Positions 19,406 through 26,604 of a DNA stretch of 64,000 nucleotides are shown in pieces. Position 1 is the first letter of the stretch. The number at the start of each line of letters is the position of its first letter. Position numbers and translations under genes: made by a program. The notes beneath the pieces were generated by a model. The model was not told the origin of the DNA. It did no database searches and worked only from the letters and a program-made list of their open reading frames with translations. Location of the stretch: positions 62,001 through 126,000 of the forward strand of contig JASBUI010000004.1 in assembly GCA_030148005.1 (NCBI GenBank), read 5' to 3'. Origin of the DNA: Paracoccaceae bacterium. GTDB lineage: Bacteria; Pseudomonadota; Alphaproteobacteria; Rhodobacterales; Rhodobacteraceae.

Positions 19406-19430
19406 GGTGGCGGCGAGGTAAGCCGCCGCC
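19406..19430. terminator. Hairpin terminator between convergent gshA and DUF805 gene
   Basis: A 9-bp GC-rich stem (GGTGGCGGC with GCCGCCGCC, one G-U pair) closes a 7-nt loop, starting 9 nt after the gshA stop. An AT-rich stretch follows on the plus strand. With only 39 nt between the two stops, it probably serves both strands. Confidence 0.65.
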
Positions 19431-19435
19431 ATCAT

Positions 19436-19873
19436 TTACGAGCCGCGGTCGACCTTCGGGATCGAGGTGGGCGCCGTTTCCTGTGGGATCTGATCGTCAG
19501 GCGACCCGCCCAGCGGATCAGGCCCGAAACGGTTCTGGCCTGGCGTGCCCTTGGTTACGAAGAACACAAGCAAGACAATCCAGCCGATGAAAGGTAGCAA
19601 GGCGATCAGCAACCACCAACCGCTGCGGTCGGTGTCATGCAGTCGGCGAACGGATACCGCGATTGACGGAATAAGTGTTGCAAGAGTGAAAAGTGCGCCG
19701 AGGGGGCCGGTAGTTTCCATGGTCATCCCAAAGAAAATCCCGTCCAGAACGCCAAGCAAGATTGAAACGATAACTACAAAAAGCGTGTACCACCAATATT
19801 CGGCGCGCCGGGCGCGGCCGGAGAAGACGACATATTTGGAAAAGCAGACTCTAACGGCTTCGGCGAATGACAT
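19436..19873 (-). CDS. DUF805 family inner-membrane protein
   Basis: The 145-residue protein has the DUF805 opening (CFSKYVVFSGRARRAEYWWYTLF), then three or four membrane segments with RRLHDTDRSGWW between them, which is diagnostic for the family. It ends with a Pro/Gly-rich tail. The true start is ATG at 19873; the longer frame upstream adds 49 residues unlike the family. The role is unknown. It lies 55 nt downstream of plsY on the same strand. Confidence 0.88.
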   Translation of the reverse strand: MSFAEAVRVCFSKYVVFSGRARRAEYWWYTLFVVIVSILLGVLDGIFFGMTMETTGPLGALFTLATLIPSIAVSVRRLHDTDRSGWWLLIALLPFIGWIVLLVFFVTKGTPGQNRFGPDPLGGSPDDQIPQETAPTSIPKVDRGS

Positions 19874-19928
19874 TTGGCACCTTTGGCTTAATTGAATTGC
19901 GCCAGCTTTGCGCCGTCGCGATTGAAAA

Positions 19929-20543
19929 TCAAGTTTTCGATGACTTGCCGATCTTGGGCTCGCTGCGTTCAAGCAGGCGCTTGATGTTCGGGCGATGGCG
20001 AAGAAAGACGATCTGGGCAAGGACTGCGGTCAGGATGAATAGGGACGCGTGGCCAAAGATCAGGGCATAGATCGGGGTGGCGGCCGCAGCGACCAGCGCG
20101 GCCAAAGATGAGTAGCGAAAGACAGCGGCGGTTGCGACCCAGGTTGCGCAGGCCGCAAGGCCCACCGGAAAGGCGAGGGCAAGGACGGTGCCAAGGAAGG
20201 TTGCGACACCTTTGCCGCCTTTAAAGCCAAGGTAGATCGGGAAAACGTGGCCAAGAAACGCAAAAAGGCCCGCAACTTGCGCCGCGTCGCCTGCCAGAAA
20301 AGCCCGCGCCAGAAGAACCGCAATGCCGCCCTTGCCCGCATCCAGCACAAGCGTCAGGAAGGCGGCGGGTTTGTTTCCGGTTCGCAGGACATTGGTTGCG
20401 CCGATGTTTCCCGAACCGATCTTTCGCAGATCGCCCAAACCGAACAGGCGCGCGAAGACGATACCGAAAGGGACGGACCCAAGCAGGTAGGCGGCCAGTG
20501 CCGTCAGGGACAGAAGCGGCAGGGATGTAGCTAGTTCTGGCAT
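19929..20543 (-). CDS. plsY: Acyl-phosphate--glycerol-3-phosphate acyltransferase
   Basis: PlsY transfers an acyl chain from acyl phosphate to glycerol 3-phosphate, the first committed step of phospholipid synthesis in most bacteria. The 204-residue protein has the family motifs AYLLGSVPFGIV, GSGNIGATNVLRTGNK and FKGGKGVAT, with about five membrane segments. It lies 49 nt downstream of the pseudo-dihydroorotase gene, so it probably belongs to the pyrB operon. Confidence 0.95.
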   Translation of the reverse strand: MPELATSLPLLSLTALAAYLLGSVPFGIVFARLFGLGDLRKIGSGNIGATNVLRTGNKPAAFLTLVLDAGKGGIAVLLARAFLAGDAAQVAGLFAFLGHVFPIYLGFKGGKGVATFLGTVLALAFPVGLAACATWVATAAVFRYSSLAALVAAAATPIYALIFGHASLFILTAVLAQIVFLRHRPNIKRLLERSEPKIGKSSKT

Positions 20544-20592
20544 GGTCGCCTTCCGGTTTCGCTGGCAGGTTGCATCAGGGCATAAAGCGCGG

Positions 20593-21870
20593 TCAAGCGC
20601 TATGGGCGAACACCCTGTCCCCGGCTACGTAGGTTGCCAGAACACGGCCCTGCATGCGGGCACCGTCAAATGGCGTGTTCTTTGATTTTGACTGTAGGTC
20701 CGCGCGGTCCAGTATGAACGGGGCGTCCGGATCAAAGAGAACCAGATCGGCCGGCGCGCCTTTCTTCAGACGCCCCTGCGGCAAACCAAGGCGGTCAGCG
20801 GGGTTCAGCGTCATTGCGCGAAAAAGTGTCGGCAGGTCCACGTCGCCCGAATGGTAAAGGCGCATTGCGGCAGGAAGCAACGTTTCCAGCGCGACGGCGC
20901 CTGATGCTGCCTCTTCAAAGGGCAGGCGTTTGGATTCCTCATCCTGCGGTGTGTGCATCGACGAGATGATATCGATCAGGCCAGAGGCCAGCGCTTGGAC
21001 CATCGCGCTTCGGTCGTCTTCGGACCGCAGCGGCGGTTTCAGCTTGAAGAAGGTCTTGTAGTCGCCGACGTCCAGCTCATTCAAAGTCAGGTGGTGGATA
21101 TTGACGCCCGCAGTGACATCAAGTCCGGCCTTCTTGGCGCGCTCCAGCGCGGGCAGGGACACGGCGCTGGACAGGTTGTCGGCGTGATAGCGCGCGCGGG
21201 TCATTTCAACCAGCGCAAGGTCACGCTCTAGCCCGATACGTTCGGCCATTGGCGATGCCGCAGGCAGGCCCCGAAGCGTAGAAAACTTGCCCGCCGTTGC
21301 CGCCGCGCCTGCCGAAAGTGTGGGGTCCTGTGGGTGGCACATCACCAGAGCGCCAAGTGAGCGGGCGTAGGTCAGGCAGCGCGCAAAGACCTTATTGTCG
21401 GTCACGACGTGGTCGCAGTCTGAAAAGGCGACGGCGCCTGCGTCTTTCAAGAAGCCGACTTCGACCATTTCGCGGCCCTGCCTGCCCTTGGTCAGGGCGG
21501 CCATCGGGGCAATACGCACCGGAGAGACGGCGGCGGCGCGGCGCGTTGCAAATTCAAGCGTTTCGGGGCTGTCGATCACAGGCAGTGTATCGGGGCGGGT
21601 GACCATGGTGGTCACCCCGCCTGCAGCGGCGGCAAGCCCAGCGGTGCGAAAGCTTTCCTTGTGGCGCTCGCCGGGTTCACAGACCTTGACGCCGATATCC
21701 ACGATGCCGGGGGCAAGGCATTTGCCGCGACAGTCGATCGTTGTCTCGGCCTTGGGGGGCGTGTCGTATCCCATGCCGGTGATCCGGCCGTTCTTGGTGG
21801 TCAGCCAGCCGGGCTTGTCCGTGCCTTCCTGCGGGTCGATCAATCTGGCGTTGGCAAAAAGCGTCGTCAT
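20593..21870 (-). CDS. pyrC: Dihydroorotase homologue, probably catalytically inactive (pseudo-DHOase)
   Basis: The 425-residue amidohydrolase aligns with class I dihydroorotases from end to end, but metal ligands are missing. The usual HxH is Gly60/Lys62 (DIGVKVCEPGE), and in the DHAPH-type motif the Asp and second His are Met305 and Gln309 (SSMHTPQDEESK). His179 and the histidines near 259 remain. This pattern matches the non-catalytic PyrC' partner of PyrB known from Pseudomonas, which is needed for aspartate transcarbamoylase assembly. A working dihydroorotase should exist elsewhere in the genome. The start overlaps the stop of the PH-like gene. Confidence 0.88.
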   Translation of the reverse strand: MTTLFANARLIDPQEGTDKPGWLTTKNGRITGMGYDTPPKAETTIDCRGKCLAPGIVDIGVKVCEPGERHKESFRTAGLAAAAGGVTTMVTRPDTLPVIDSPETLEFATRRAAAVSPVRIAPMAALTKGRQGREMVEVGFLKDAGAVAFSDCDHVVTDNKVFARCLTYARSLGALVMCHPQDPTLSAGAAATAGKFSTLRGLPAASPMAERIGLERDLALVEMTRARYHADNLSSAVSLPALERAKKAGLDVTAGVNIHHLTLNELDVGDYKTFFKLKPPLRSEDDRSAMVQALASGLIDIISSMHTPQDEESKRLPFEEAASGAVALETLLPAAMRLYHSGDVDLPTLFRAMTLNPADRLGLPQGRLKKGAPADLVLFDPDAPFILDRADLQSKSKNTPFDGARMQGRVLATYVAGDRVFAHSA

Positions 21871-22424
21871 GGATTTTCCTGCTGGATTTGGCGCATCATG
21901 GCAAAGACTTGTTCTGCGTCGGCGATAAACTCGAACCCGATGCGCCGCCTTTCGGTTTCGTTCTCATGTTCGATGAAACGGTCGGCGAAAAAGACCGATG
22001 GCGGCAGGGTCTGGCGCAGTTCGATGTCTGTTGCAGCGGTGATCGGAAAGGCCTGCTTATGCGCGTCCTTGCGCGAAAACTGCTTGATATAGGCGGCCTT
22101 ACTGGTCAGGGCATAGCGCGTTGCGCGCCGGCGCGCCGCGTCGGACAGGTATGTGCCGAACAAAAGGAACAATCCGACGACGATGAAGGCGACGGCCGGC
22201 AAGGCAAAGATGAGCGACCAGATGCCGATCGCGCTTATGGGCGTCAAGGTGCGGACCGCTTCGAAAACACCGATCGCAAGGAAGATCAGGCCAAAGGCGC
22301 TTGCGACAGAGAACTCAAGGTTAAAGCGCAGGCCCGGATCAGGGGCGCCTTGCCAAAGCAGCCTCTCATCTGCGCCCAGTTGCGGGGTCCAGCGCGGGCC
22401 CGCGTTTTCGTCCCGAGCGGTCAT
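21867..22424 (-). CDS. Membrane protein with bacterial PH-like domain, embedded in the pyr operon
   Basis: The 185-residue protein has LGADERLLWQGAPDPG near its start, typical of bacterial PH-like proteins. Two transmembrane helices follow (residues ~35-100, with a short loop), then a C-terminal half with ATRYALTSKAAYI and strand-rich sequence. Both ends overlap neighbours by 4 nt: its start with the pyrB stop and its stop with the pseudo-DHOase start. Co-translation with PyrB is therefore expected, but no link to pyrimidine synthesis is known to me. Confidence 0.8.
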   Translation of the reverse strand: MTARDENAGPRWTPQLGADERLLWQGAPDPGLRFNLEFSVASAFGLIFLAIGVFEAVRTLTPISAIGIWSLIFALPAVAFIVVGLFLLFGTYLSDAARRRATRYALTSKAAYIKQFSRKDAHKQAFPITAATDIELRQTLPPSVFFADRFIEHENETERRRIGFEFIADAEQVFAMMRQIQQENP

Positions 22425-23386
22425 CAGACCATGATCCCGGCGTGCTTTTGCGCGCGTGCGGCGTCAAGGTTCTGGGCAAGCAGATCCATCGCGGCCATGC
22501 GCACGGCGACGCCCATTTCGACCTGTTCCTGAATGACGGACCGGTTGATGTCGTCGGCCAGTGTGCCGTCAATCTCGACCCCACGGTTCATCGGGCCGGG
22601 GTGCATGACGATCGCGTCGGGTTTGGCAAAGCTTAGTTTTTCTTCATCAAGGCCGTAGCGGTGGTAATACTCGCGCTCTGACGGGATAAAGCCGCCGTCC
22701 ATGCGTTCGCGCTGAAGGCGCAGCATCATGACGACATCGGCATTCTCAAGGCCCTCGCGCATGTCATCGTATACCTCTACCCCGAACTCGGCGATCTGGG
22801 ATGGCATCAGGGTCGGTGGTCCGATCAGGCGCACGCGGTTTTCCATTTTGCCCAGCAGGATCAGGTTGGACCGGGCGACACGCGAATGGGCGATGTCGCC
22901 GCAGATTGCGATTGTCAGGCGGTGCAGGCGGCCCTTGGCGCGGCGGATCGTCAGCGCATCCAAAAGCGCCTGCGTCGGATGCTCATGCCGCCCGTCGCCC
23001 GCGTTCAGGACGGCGCAATTGACCTTTTGCGCCAAAAGATCGACCGCGCCGGAATGCGGGTGACGCACGACCAGAAGGTCGGGGTGCATCGCGTTCAGCG
23101 TCAGGGCCGTGTCGATCAGGGTCTCACCCTTCTTGATCGAAGATGCCTGCATCGCCATGGACATGACGTCTGCGCCAAGGCGCTTTCCAGCGATCTCGAA
23201 TGAGGCCTGCGTCCGGGTCGAGTTTTCGAAGAACATGTTGATCTGGGTCCGCCCGGCAAGCACATCGGAATGCTTGTGATCCTGGCGGTTAAGGTCAACG
23301 TATTTATCCGCAAGATCCAAAAGCGCGGTAATTTCATCAGGGGCCAGCTGTTCGATCCCCAGAAGATGCTTTTGGCGAAATGTCAT
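22424..23386 (-). CDS. pyrB: Aspartate carbamoyltransferase catalytic subunit
   Basis: PyrB condenses carbamoyl phosphate and aspartate to N-carbamoylaspartate, the committed step of pyrimidine synthesis. The 320-residue protein has the carbamoyl-phosphate motif [29 protein letters not shown], and the aspartate-site LRLQRERM. The true start is ATG at 23386; the open frame runs 71 codons further but without family sequence. It heads the minus-strand operon pyrB / PH-like / pseudo-DHOase / plsY. No pyrI is present. Confidence 0.96.
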   Translation of the reverse strand: MTFRQKHLLGIEQLAPDEITALLDLADKYVDLNRQDHKHSDVLAGRTQINMFFENSTRTQASFEIAGKRLGADVMSMAMQASSIKKGETLIDTALTLNAMHPDLLVVRHPHSGAVDLLAQKVNCAVLNAGDGRHEHPTQALLDALTIRRAKGRLHRLTIAICGDIAHSRVARSNLILLGKMENRVRLIGPPTLMPSQIAEFGVEVYDDMREGLENADVVMMLRLQRERMDGGFIPSEREYYHRYGLDEEKLSFAKPDAIVMHPGPMNRGVEIDGTLADDINRSVIQEQVEMGVAVRMAAMDLLAQNLDAARAQKHAGIMV

Positions 23387-23531
23387 TGGCACAGGTCCCT
23401 GATTTTCTGGGCTTATAGTTGGCCCGCTGCGCCGGGTCAAAGGGTGATGCATCGCCTTTGCGGGGTTCGGGGCGCGCGCAATGGCGCATCCAGAGGTTTT
23501 GCTTTGCGCAGAAGCCGGATAGCTTTGGGCG

Positions 23532-24371
23532 ATGGAACAGGAACTGAGTCTCATAGAAGCGCGCGCGCTTTTGGAATGGCAGGTCGAACTGGGCGCCACC
23601 GAGGCGATCGGTGATGCGCCGCTTGACCGCTATGAGGCCCCCCAAACAATTGAGAAACCTGCGCAGGGCGCGCCGGCCAATGCGGGCGGGCGGTCTGAGG
23701 GGGATCATCCGCAAGCCGTTGCCGCGCCGCCCCCGCTGGCCGCAGAAGATCCGGGCCGTATGCTGGAGGCTGCGGTTTCCGAGGCGCGCGCAGCTGCCGC
23801 CGGCGCTGCAACGCTGGATGATCTGCGCGCGGCGATGGGCGCCTTTTCGCACTGCGATCTGCGGCTGGGGGCGCGCAACCTTGTCTTTGGCGATGGCAAC
23901 CCGGCTTCGCCCGTCATGATCATCGGCGAGGCACCGGGCCGGGATGAGGATATGCAGGGCAAGCCCTTTGTCGGCGCGGCGGGGCAGCTTCTGGACCGGA
24001 TGCTGGCGGCCATCGACCTTGACCGCGCGAGTTCGGACGCGGCCTCATCGGTCTACATCACCAATATCCTTCCGTGGCGCCCGCCGCAGAACCGCGACCC
24101 GTCACCGGCAGAGATTGCAATGCTGATGCCCTTTGTCGAACGCCACGTTCAGCTTGCGGCGCCAAAGATACTGGTTTGCATGGGCAATATTTCATGTCTG
24201 GCGCTATTGGGCCGCAAGGGCATTTCGCGGCTACGCGGAAGTTGGATGCAGGCGATGGACTTGCCGGTCATGCCGATGTTCCATCCTGCTTATCTGCTGC
24301 GAAATCCGGTCATGAAGCGCGAAGCATGGGCCGATCTTTTGGAATTGCGCGCGCGGCTGGACAAAGGGTAA
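23532..24371 (+). CDS. Uracil-DNA glycosylase, family 4-like, lacking most Fe-S ligands
   Basis: The 279-residue protein has a long low-complexity N-terminus (to about residue 95), then a family-4 UDG fold: motif [10 protein letters not shown] (131-140), [25 protein letters not shown], and motif B HPAYLL (251-256). Family 4 enzymes carry four cysteines for a 4Fe-4S cluster. Here only Cys108 fits, while the other positions are Phe105, Trp182 and about Leu198. It should remove uracil from DNA, probably without the cluster. It is divergent from pyrB (145-nt gap). Confidence 0.88.
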   Translation: MEQELSLIEARALLEWQVELGATEAIGDAPLDRYEAPQTIEKPAQGAPANAGGRSEGDHPQAVAAPPPLAAEDPGRMLEAAVSEARAAAAGAATLDDLRAAMGAFSHCDLRLGARNLVFGDGNPASPVMIIGEAPGRDEDMQGKPFVGAAGQLLDRMLAAIDLDRASSDAASSVYITNILPWRPPQNRDPSPAEIAMLMPFVERHVQLAAPKILVCMGNISCLALLGRKGISRLRGSWMQAMDLPVMPMFHPAYLLRNPVMKREAWADLLELRARLDKG

Positions 24372-24466
24372 TGGAAACTCTGTTGGCGCCTCAGCGGGGC
24401 AGGGTGCCCCTGCGCTTGCTGTGCCTGCCCCAATTTCTCGCGGCGGTTCTGGCCTTTGATCTGTAA
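24371..24466 (+). CDS. Possible 31-aa small ORF between UDG gene and moaB
   Basis: A 31-codon frame starts on the last base of the UDG stop (TAATG) and ends 11 nt before moaB. The product is rich in Leu and Pro ([19 protein letters not shown]...) and resembles nothing I know. The stop-start overlap would allow coupled translation, and the moaB Shine-Dalgarno (AAGGAAAAA) begins just after its stop. It could instead be plain leader sequence. Confidence 0.3.
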   Translation: METLLAPQRGRVPLRLLCLPQFLAAVLAFDL

Positions 24467-24477
24467 GGAAAAATGCG

Positions 24478-25020
24478 ATGTCCCGAATTGATGAAAGCAA
24501 AGAGTTCATTCCGGTCCGGATCGCGGTTCTGACGGTCTCGGACACCCGATCAATGGATCAGGATCGTTCGGGGCAGGTTTTGGTCGACCGGCTTGAAGCC
24601 GCAGGGCACCAGTTGGCCGCGCGAGAGATCATTCAGGATGAAAGAGTGCAGATCGCTGATCAGTTGCGGCGCTGGATTGCGGATCCGGACATTGATGTGG
24701 TGATTTCCACCGGCGGAACCGGCCTTACCGGGCGCGATGTCACGGTCGAGGCGCACCGCGACGTCTATGAGAAGGAAATCGAAGCTTTCGGCACGGTTTT
24801 CACCATCGTTTCAATGAAGAAAATCGGCACTTCGGCCGTACAAAGCCGTGCGACGGGCGGGGTTGCGGGCGGCACCTATCTATTTGCTTTGCCGGGCAGT
24901 CCCGGTGCCTGCAAGGATGCCTGGGATGAAATTTTAGCCTTTCAGTTGGATTTTCGGCATCTTCCTTGCAATTTTGTCGAAATTTTACCGCGTTTGAGTG
25001 AACATATGCGACGGAAGTAA
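24478..25020 (+). CDS. moaB: Molybdenum cofactor biosynthesis protein B
   Basis: MoaB binds molybdopterin and, in organisms using it in place of Mog, adenylylates it before metal insertion. The 180-residue protein has the MoCF-binding fold: VLTVSDTRSMDQDRSG, DVVISTGGTGLTGRDVTVEA, and FALPGSPGACKDAWDEI. AAGGAAAAA stands just before the ATG. It is away from the other Moco genes in the window; a 102-nt gap follows before the RND adaptor gene. Confidence 0.93.
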   Translation: MSRIDESKEFIPVRIAVLTVSDTRSMDQDRSGQVLVDRLEAAGHQLAAREIIQDERVQIADQLRRWIADPDIDVVISTGGTGLTGRDVTVEAHRDVYEKEIEAFGTVFTIVSMKKIGTSAVQSRATGGVAGGTYLFALPGSPGACKDAWDEILAFQLDFRHLPCNFVEILPRLSEHMRRK

Positions 25021-25122
25021 CGCTCGCGTGCGTTTCATACCCGATGGCTTGGAGCGCTGCGCGCGCTGCTCTATGATCGATCGAACGAATTTCATCCCCG
25101 CGTGGGACCAAAGGATATCGCA

Positions 25123-26601
25123 ATGCGATTTTTGAGAAGAAGCCTGATGGGCGTTTTCCTACTGGCTGTGACCGTCGGGCTTTTAGTCTGGGCGGGAGAT
25201 ATCCTTTACACCTCCCTTCAGGCGCGGATGAACAAGGAAGGCCATCAGCGCCCGGCCCGAGAGCGTGTTTTCGTGGTCAACGTTGAACGTTTTGAGCCCG
25301 GTTCGATTGAGCCAGAGCTGACAACCTTCGGCGAATTGCGCTCGCGCCGCGCGCTTGAGATCCGCGCGCCTGCCTCGGGTACGATTGTCGAGCTGGCCGA
25401 GAATTTCGAAGAAGGCGGGCATGTGCGTCAGGGCGCGCTTTTGTTGCAGGTGGATCCCGCCGATGCCGAGGCGCGTGTCGGGCAGGCAAGGATTGATCTG
25501 TCAGAGGCAGAGGCCGAGTTGCGCGATGCAGAGCGATCGCTTGCGCTGGCCCGCGAAGAGGTTGTCGCAGCGCAAGAGCAATGGGACCTGCGCAGCAAGG
25601 CGCTGGGCCGGCAGCGCGATCTGCAAGGCCGGGGTGTCGGAACAGAGGCGGCCGTGGAAACGGCCGAGCTTGCCGCGGCATCGGCCAATCAGGCGCTTGT
25701 GTCGCGCAAAGGGTCCCTTGCCTCGGCAGAGGCGCGTCTTGATCAGGCAGGCACCCGGCTTGAGCGTCAGAAAATCACGCTGGCCGAAGCCGAACGAAGC
25801 CTTGCTGACACCAAGATATTCGCGGCCTTTGATGGCACGCTAAGTGGCGTCTCGCTGGTTCAGGGCGGGCTTGTGAACGCCAACGAAAGACTTGCGCAAC
25901 TGATCGACCCAGAAGCGCTTGAAGTGACCTTCCGCCTGTCCGCGGCGCAATATGCGCGCATCCTTGACGAACAGGGGCGCCTTCTTGGGCTGCCGGTTGT
26001 CGTCTCGCTGGATGTTCTGGGCGTTGATCTTCGCGCGCAGGGGCGCGTGTCACGCGAAAGCGCCGCCGTGGGCGAGGGTCAGACGGGCCGTTTGATCTTT
26101 GCCTCGCTTGATGCGCCAAAAGGTTTCAGGCCCGGCGATTTCGTCACCGTCAGGATGACCGAACCTGCGCTGGAAAACGTGGCGCTTTTGCCGGCCACGG
26201 CCGTTGATGCGGCGCAGACGGTTCTGGTTGTCGGCGAAGACGATCGTCTTGAAAGCGCCCCGGCAGAGGTGATGCGCCGTCAGGGCGATGATGTGATCGT
26301 GCGCGCCGCGCATCTGGTAGGTCGCCAGATCGTGACAGAGCGCTCACCGCTTCTGGGGACGGGCATCAAGGTTCGGGTTCTGACGCCGCGTGATGGCGGC
26401 GCGGCGGCACCTGCAGCCGGCGCTGCGGCCGAGGATGAGATGGTCGAACTGACGCCGGACAGGCGCGCGGCAATCATCGCCTTTGTCGAGGCGAACAACC
26501 GCATGCCAAAGGATGTCAAAGCCCGCATTCTGGGACAGCTTTCACAACCCAAGGTTCCTGCCGGTGTGGTCAAACGGATCGAAGGCCGTATGGGGGGCTA
26601 A
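25123..26601 (+). CDS. Efflux RND transporter periplasmic adaptor subunit
   Basis: The 492-residue membrane-fusion protein has an N-terminal anchor or signal helix (LMGVFLLAVTVGLLVWAGDIL). It has a lipoyl-like half motif (LEIRAPASGTIVELAENFEEGGHVRQGALL), a long alpha-hairpin from about 120 to 230 rich in Ala/Glu, and the second lipoyl half (FAAFDGTLSGVSLVQGGLVN). An extra C-terminal stretch of about 70 residues, Ala-rich then charged, is unusual. It should bridge the RND pump, 3 nt downstream, to an outer-membrane channel that is not encoded here. Confidence 0.9.
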   Translation: MRFLRRSLMGVFLLAVTVGLLVWAGDILYTSLQARMNKEGHQRPARERVFVVNVERFEPGSIEPELTTFGELRSRRALEIRAPASGTIVELAENFEEGGHVRQGALLLQVDPADAEARVGQARIDLSEAEAELRDAERSLALAREEVVAAQEQWDLRSKALGRQRDLQGRGVGTEAAVETAELAAASANQALVSRKGSLASAEARLDQAGTRLERQKITLAEAERSLADTKIFAAFDGTLSGVSLVQGGLVNANERLAQLIDPEALEVTFRLSAAQYARILDEQGRLLGLPVVVSLDVLGVDLRAQGRVSRESAAVGEGQTGRLIFASLDAPKGFRPGDFVTVRMTEPALENVALLPATAVDAAQTVLVVGEDDRLESAPAEVMRRQGDDVIVRAAHLVGRQIVTERSPLLGTGIKVRVLTPRDGGAAAPAAGAAAEDEMVELTPDRRAAIIAFVEANNRMPKDVKARILGQLSQPKVPAGVVKRIEGRMGG

Positions 26602-26604
26602 GGG

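Noticed and set aside
24372-24477. Possible Moco riboswitch upstream of moaB
   Set aside because: There is a GC-rich short hairpin, but I could not match the conserved core of that riboswitch class, and the region also fits a small frame or plain leader.
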